The notes below the pieces were generated by a model. That model had not been told where the DNA came from. It worked only from the letters and a program-made list of their open reading frames with translations, and ran no database searches. From assembly GCF_031432425.1 (NCBI RefSeq), contig NZ_JAVKPH010000006.1, positions 1 to 64,000 of the forward strand: a DNA stretch of 64,000 nucleotides, written 5' to 3'. Of the stretch, positions 59,378 through 64,000 are shown piece by piece; position 1 is the first letter of the stretch, and the number at the start of each line of letters is the position of its first letter. The stretch comes from Ruixingdingia sedimenti (GTDB lineage: Bacteria > Pseudomonadota > Alphaproteobacteria > Rhodobacterales > Rhodobacteraceae). Made by a program: the position numbers and the translations under genes.

Positions 59378-59435
59378 ATCTTGCCAAAAATACTCCCGGG
59401 GGGTCCGGGGGGCTGGCCCCCCGGCCGCGCCGGTC
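59375..59435. repeat. Dispersed intergenic repeat (copy d) between nrdE and nrdF
   Basis: TTCATCTTGCCAAAAATACTCCC at 59375 onward is followed by a G/C hairpin GGGGGGCTGGCCCCCC (to about 59422). It is the left-arm type of copy c, here inside the nrd operon. On the mRNA the hairpin would be read before nrdF and might stabilise or weaken the nrdE 3' end. Confidence 0.6.
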
Positions 59436-61559
59436 TCACAACGTGCAGGACACGCAGCCCTGCACCTCGGTTCCCTCCAGCGCGGTCTGGCGCAGGCGGA
59501 TGTAGTAGATGGTCTTGATTCCCTTCCGCCACGCATGGATCTGCGTCCGGTTGATGTCGCGCGTCGTGGCCTCTGCCGGGAAGAACAGGGTCAGCGACAG
59601 GCCCTGATCGACATGTTCGGTCGCCGCCGCATAGGTGTCGATGATCGCCTCGGGCCCGATGTCATAAGCATCGCGGTAGTAGTCGAGGTTGTCGTTGGTC
59701 ATGAACGGCGCGGGGTAATAGACCCGGCCGATCTTGCCTTCCTTGCGGATCTCGATCTTCGCCACGATGGGGTGGATGGAGGAGGTCGCGTTGTTGATGT
59801 AGCTGATCGACCCCGTGGGCGGCACCGCCTGAAGATTGCGGTTGTAGAGCCCGTGTTGCATCACATCGGCCCGCAGTTTCGCCCAGTCCGCGCGCGTGGG
59901 CAGCGGGATGTTTCCGAACAGGCGTACGACTTCGGGCAGGGTGGGCAGCCAGTCGCGGGCCGTGTATTTGTCGAAGAACGACCCGTCCGCGTATTTCGAT
60001 TTCTCGAAATCCCTGAACACCGCGCCCTTTTCCTGTGCCAGCAGGCAGGAGGCGCGGATGGCGTGATAGGCCACGGCGGCGAAATAGACCGAGGTGAACT
60101 CCACCCCCTCGGGGCTGCCGTAGTGGATGCGTTCCCGCGCAAGGAAGCCGTGCAGGTTCATCTGGCCGAGCCCGACGGCATGCGCCTCGTCATTGCCGCG
60201 GCGGATCGAGGGCACGGCCGCGATGGACGACATCTCCGACACCGCGGTCAGCGCGCGGATCGCCGTTTCCACCGTGGCGCCGAAATCCGGCCCGTCCATG
60301 GTGGCGGCGATGTTGAGCGACCCGAGGTTGCAGGAAATGTCGGTGCCGAGATGCGCATGGGACAGATCCTCGTTGTATTCCGACGCCTCGTTGACCTGAA
60401 GGATTTCCGAACACAGGTTCGACATGGTGATGCGCCCGTGCACCGGATTGGCGCGGTTCACCGTGTCCTCGAACATGATATAGGGATAGCCGGATTCGAA
60501 CTGGATTTCCGCCAGCGTCTGGAAGAAGGCCCGCGCGTTGATCTTCCGCTTGCGGATGCGCTTGTCGTCGACCATCTCGGCATATTTCTCGGTGACGGAA
60601 ATTTCTGAAAACGGCACGCCATAGACGGCCTGCACGTCATGGGGCGAAAACAGGTACATGTCGGCGTTCCGCCGCGCCAGATCGAAGGTCACATCGGGAA
60701 TGACGACGCCGAGGCTCAGCGTCTTGATGCGGATCTTTTCGTCGGCATTCTCGCGCTTGGTATCCAGAAACCGCAATATATCAGGATGATGCGCGTTGAG
60801 GTACACCGCCCCCGCCCCCTGCCGCGCGCCCAACTGGTTGGCATAGCTGAACGAATCCTCCAGCAGTTTCATCACCGGGATGACGCCCGAGGACTGGTTC
60901 TCGATCCCCTTGATCGGCGCGCCCGCTTCGCGCAGGTTGGTCAGCATCAGCGCCACGCCGCCGCCGCGTTTCGACAGTTGCAGGGCGGAATTGATCGACC
61001 GGCCGATGCTTTCCATGTTGTCCTCGACCCGCAGCAGGAAACAGGAAATCAACTCGCCGCGGCTTTTCTTGCCGGCGTTCAGGAATGTCGGTGTCGCGGG
61101 CTGGAAACGGCCGGAAATGATCTCGTCCATGAAACGCAGCGCCAATGCCTCGTCGCCGCGCGCCAGCGTCAGGGCGACCATCACCACCCGGTCCTCGTAG
61201 CGTTCCAGATACCGGTGCCCGTCGCGGGTTTTCAGCGTGTAGCCGGTGTAATACTTGAACGCGCCAAGGAAGGTCGGGAAGCGGAACTTGCGCTTGTAGA
61301 CCTCGTTCCAGATCCGGCGCTGGAAGTTCTTCGAATACTGATCCAGAACCTCGGGCTCGTAATAACCTTCGTCCACCAGATAGCCGAGCTTTTCGTCAAG
61401 GCTATGGAAAAACACGGTATTCTGGTTGACATGTTGCAGGAAATACTGCCGCGCGGCCATGCGGTCGGCGTCGAACCGGATCTTCCCCTCGGCATCATAG
61501 AGGTTCAGCATCGCATTCAGCGCGTGGTAATCCAGCGCGGGTTTCACGGCGTCAAGCAT
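59436..61559 (-). CDS. nrdE: Class Ib ribonucleotide reductase alpha subunit
   Basis: A 707-residue catalytic subunit that reduces ribonucleoside diphosphates. It has the opening MLDAVKPALDYHALNAMLNLYD (short N-terminus without an ATP-cone, as in class Ib), the substrate-site TPTFLNAGKKSRGELISCFLL, the radical/finger-loop LCSEILQ, and the C-terminal redox tail GCVSCTL. The ATG at 61559 overlaps the nrdI stop by 16 bases; an upstream reading frame is not used. Confidence 0.97.
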   Translation of the reverse strand: MLDAVKPALDYHALNAMLNLYDAEGKIRFDADRMAARQYFLQHVNQNTVFFHSLDEKLGYLVDEGYYEPEVLDQYSKNFQRRIWNEVYKRKFRFPTFLGAFKYYTGYTLKTRDGHRYLERYEDRVVMVALTLARGDEALALRFMDEIISGRFQPATPTFLNAGKKSRGELISCFLLRVEDNMESIGRSINSALQLSKRGGGVALMLTNLREAGAPIKGIENQSSGVIPVMKLLEDSFSYANQLGARQGAGAVYLNAHHPDILRFLDTKRENADEKIRIKTLSLGVVIPDVTFDLARRNADMYLFSPHDVQAVYGVPFSEISVTEKYAEMVDDKRIRKRKINARAFFQTLAEIQFESGYPYIMFEDTVNRANPVHGRITMSNLCSEILQVNEASEYNEDLSHAHLGTDISCNLGSLNIAATMDGPDFGATVETAIRALTAVSEMSSIAAVPSIRRGNDEAHAVGLGQMNLHGFLARERIHYGSPEGVEFTSVYFAAVAYHAIRASCLLAQEKGAVFRDFEKSKYADGSFFDKYTARDWLPTLPEVVRLFGNIPLPTRADWAKLRADVMQHGLYNRNLQAVPPTGSISYINNATSSIHPIVAKIEIRKEGKIGRVYYPAPFMTNDNLDYYRDAYDIGPEAIIDTYAAATEHVDQGLSLTLFFPAEATTRDINRTQIHAWRKGIKTIYYIRLRQTALEGTEVQGCVSCTL

Positions 61560-61957
61560 TCGGCCCCCAGATATGTCGCAAGCCCCGCGCGCACGCGGGC
61601 GATGTCGGTCTCTGTCCCGGCCAGTTCGAAACGATACAGCACGGGTACGTTGCATTTCGCGGCGATCACATCCCCGGCGCAGGCGAAATGCGCGCCGAAA
61701 TTGCGGTTGCCGCCGGCGATGACCCCGCGCAACGGCGCGCGGCGGGCGGGGTCGTTGAGAAAGCGGATCACCTGTTTGGCCACCGCGCCCCGGCCCTGCC
61801 CATCGGCATAGGTGGGGCAGATCAGGACGTAAGGCGCCGCCGGTTCCGGCATCGGTTCCGCCGGTGCGATCGGGATGCGCAGCGCATCCCGCCCCAACCG
61901 CGCCACGAAACGCGCCGTGTTCCCCGAGGCCGAGGAATACCAGACCAGCCCCGCCAT
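61544..61957 (-). CDS. nrdI: Flavodoxin-like NrdI
   Basis: A 137-residue flavoprotein that provides oxidant for assembly of the manganese-tyrosyl cofactor in NrdF. Opening GLVWYSSASGNTARFVARLG is the FMN phosphate loop; PTYADGQGRGAVAKQVIRFLND and GVIAGGNRNFGAHFACAGDVIAAKCNVPVLYRFEL match the family. It sits between nrdH (4 bases) and nrdE (overlap). Confidence 0.96.
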   Translation of the reverse strand: MAGLVWYSSASGNTARFVARLGRDALRIPIAPAEPMPEPAAPYVLICPTYADGQGRGAVAKQVIRFLNDPARRAPLRGVIAGGNRNFGAHFACAGDVIAAKCNVPVLYRFELAGTETDIARVRAGLATYLGAECLTP

Positions 61958-61961
61958 CGGC

Positions 61962-62183
61962 CTAGGACAGGCGGCCGATCATGTCGGGGCGAAAGCCCGC
62001 CCAATGCGCCTCGCCCGCCACCACGACGGGGGCCTGCCGATAGCCCATCGCCGTTACCCGTTCCATCGCATCGGCATCCTCGGTCAGGTCGATGACGCTG
62101 TAGGCGATCCCCCTGGCATCCAGCGCGCGGGTGGTCGCGGTGCACTGCACGCAGGCGGGTTTGGAATAGACGGTGATGGTCAT
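61962..62183 (-). CDS. nrdH: Glutaredoxin-like NrdH
   Basis: A 73-residue redoxin that reduces NrdE. The active site is CVQC (C11, C14), and the protein has the NrdH-type end FRPDMIGRL. VYSKPACVQCTATTRALDARGIAYSVIDL is the family pattern. First gene of nrdHIEF; the ATG at 62183 is about 100 bases below the cobalamin riboswitch. Confidence 0.96.
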   Translation of the reverse strand: MTITVYSKPACVQCTATTRALDARGIAYSVIDLTEDADAMERVTAMGYRQAPVVVAGEAHWAGFRPDMIGRLS

Positions 62184-62283
62184 GGGCCTGTCCCTCTGGT
62201 GGCGGTGGACAGGGGGCGGATCGGGCAGGCGACAGGCCGGCCGGAACCCACGCCCCCGCGCCCGCCGCACGGTTTCGTTCGCA

Positions 62284-62456
62284 TCGTCCTGGCAGGTCTT
62301 CTGGCTCGCGGGTCGCAGCTTGGCCGGCCTTCCCGGGGGCTTCCCAGTGGCGGTTCGACCTTGCTATCCGCTTACAGCTGCGGGGGCAGCGCCGGAATTC
62401 CACCGGCTTCCCTTTTCACCCCCGAGTCACCCCGGGGGAACCATGACGGGTTCAGT
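62284..62456 (-). promoter_or_regulatory. Cobalamin (B12) riboswitch upstream of nrdHIEF
   Basis: Read on the minus strand this region has the B12-box core GCCACTGGGAAGCCCCCGGG (near 62328-62357), the upstream GCAGCTGTAAGCGGA segment, and the conserved 3' end GAGCCAGAAGACCTGCC (near 62294-62310). All are in family order, with the surrounding helices. It starts below the metH gene and ends 100 bases above nrdH, so the regulated operon is nrdHIEF. In other bacteria a B12 riboswitch turns off the B12-free reductase when a B12-dependent class II enzyme can work; I infer the same here. Confidence 0.92.
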
Positions 62457-62527
62457 TAGCCCTGATCGGCGCCCCCGGTCAACCACATATCAACGGGTGG
62501 AAGGCGGGGGGCGCAAAATGTTGTGGG

Positions 62528-64000
<1,473 letters not shown>

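Noticed and set aside
62284..62456. Riboswitch regulating metH
   Set aside because: It lies after the metH stop and reads in the same direction into nrdH, so it cannot control metH in this layout.

Overview
The window is about 70% GC and fully bacterial. It looks like chromosomal DNA of an alphaproteobacterium, most likely family Rhodobacteraceae (Rhodobacter/Paracoccus relatives). Pointers are a CcrM-type GANTC methyltransferase, a Rhodobacter-type 320-residue porin, the carboxynorspermidine route to spermidine, a long-form RibA, a class Ib ribonucleotide reductase behind a cobalamin riboswitch, and G/C-rich intergenic repeats of the kind seen between genes in this family. The family assignment is inference. 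I see no rRNA, tRNA, CRISPR array, insertion sequence or prophage.

Layout. 1-11.8 kb is a catabolic island of two divergent operons. Leftwards run a zinc alcohol dehydrogenase, a cupin, and a complete branched-chain-type ABC importer. Rightwards run a fumarylacetoacetase-family hydrolase, an extradiol-type VOC protein, an alpha/beta hydrolase, an Ldh2-type dehydrogenase and an MFS exporter. Three pairs of a TTTCGNAA operator, each pair spaced exactly 19 bp, lie at both divergent promoters and before the VOC gene. 11.8-13.5 kb holds a membrane-anchored winged-helix protein with small secreted proteins. 13.8-15.7 kb is rnhB and ccrM, with three GANTC sites in the ccrM leader. 16.3-21.4 kb is a Yjb/Gfc-like exopolysaccharide locus: epimerase, sugar transferase, YjbH, YjbF and two tandem small secreted proteins. 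22.5-28.1 kb is tamA-tamB. 28.3-31.4 kb is spermidine synthesis. 32.2-36.2 kb is holA, lptE and leuS.

37-40.5 kb carries a porin, a YggS protein, an L,D-transpeptidase and ribA. 40.6-44.9 kb has an OmpR-type response regulator, a glyoxalase-superfamily gene flanked by two near-identical hairpin elements that may be small RNAs, then xth, a thioredoxin/TPR protein, a Lon-N domain protein and a Trm112 protein. 45-56.4 kb is largely housekeeping: UbiH-type hydroxylase, amidase, aminotransferase, ftsK, lolA, a lytic transglycosylase-like lipoprotein, a thioesterase, hspQ, an RsbW/RsbV-like pair and an RluA-family pseudouridine synthase. 56.4-64 kb has an aldehyde dehydrogenase, a candidate non-coding RNA with a textbook promoter and terminator, nrdHIEF, its cobalamin riboswitch, and the 3' part of metH, which runs off the right edge.

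Most interesting points: the paired 19-bp operators of the catabolic island; the riboswitch tying B12 supply to a B12-independent ribonucleotide reductase beside B12-dependent metH; the duplicated hairpin/anti-Shine-Dalgarno elements around the glyoxalase gene, one preceded by an FNR-type box; and the unassigned RNA at about 58.2-58.4 kb.
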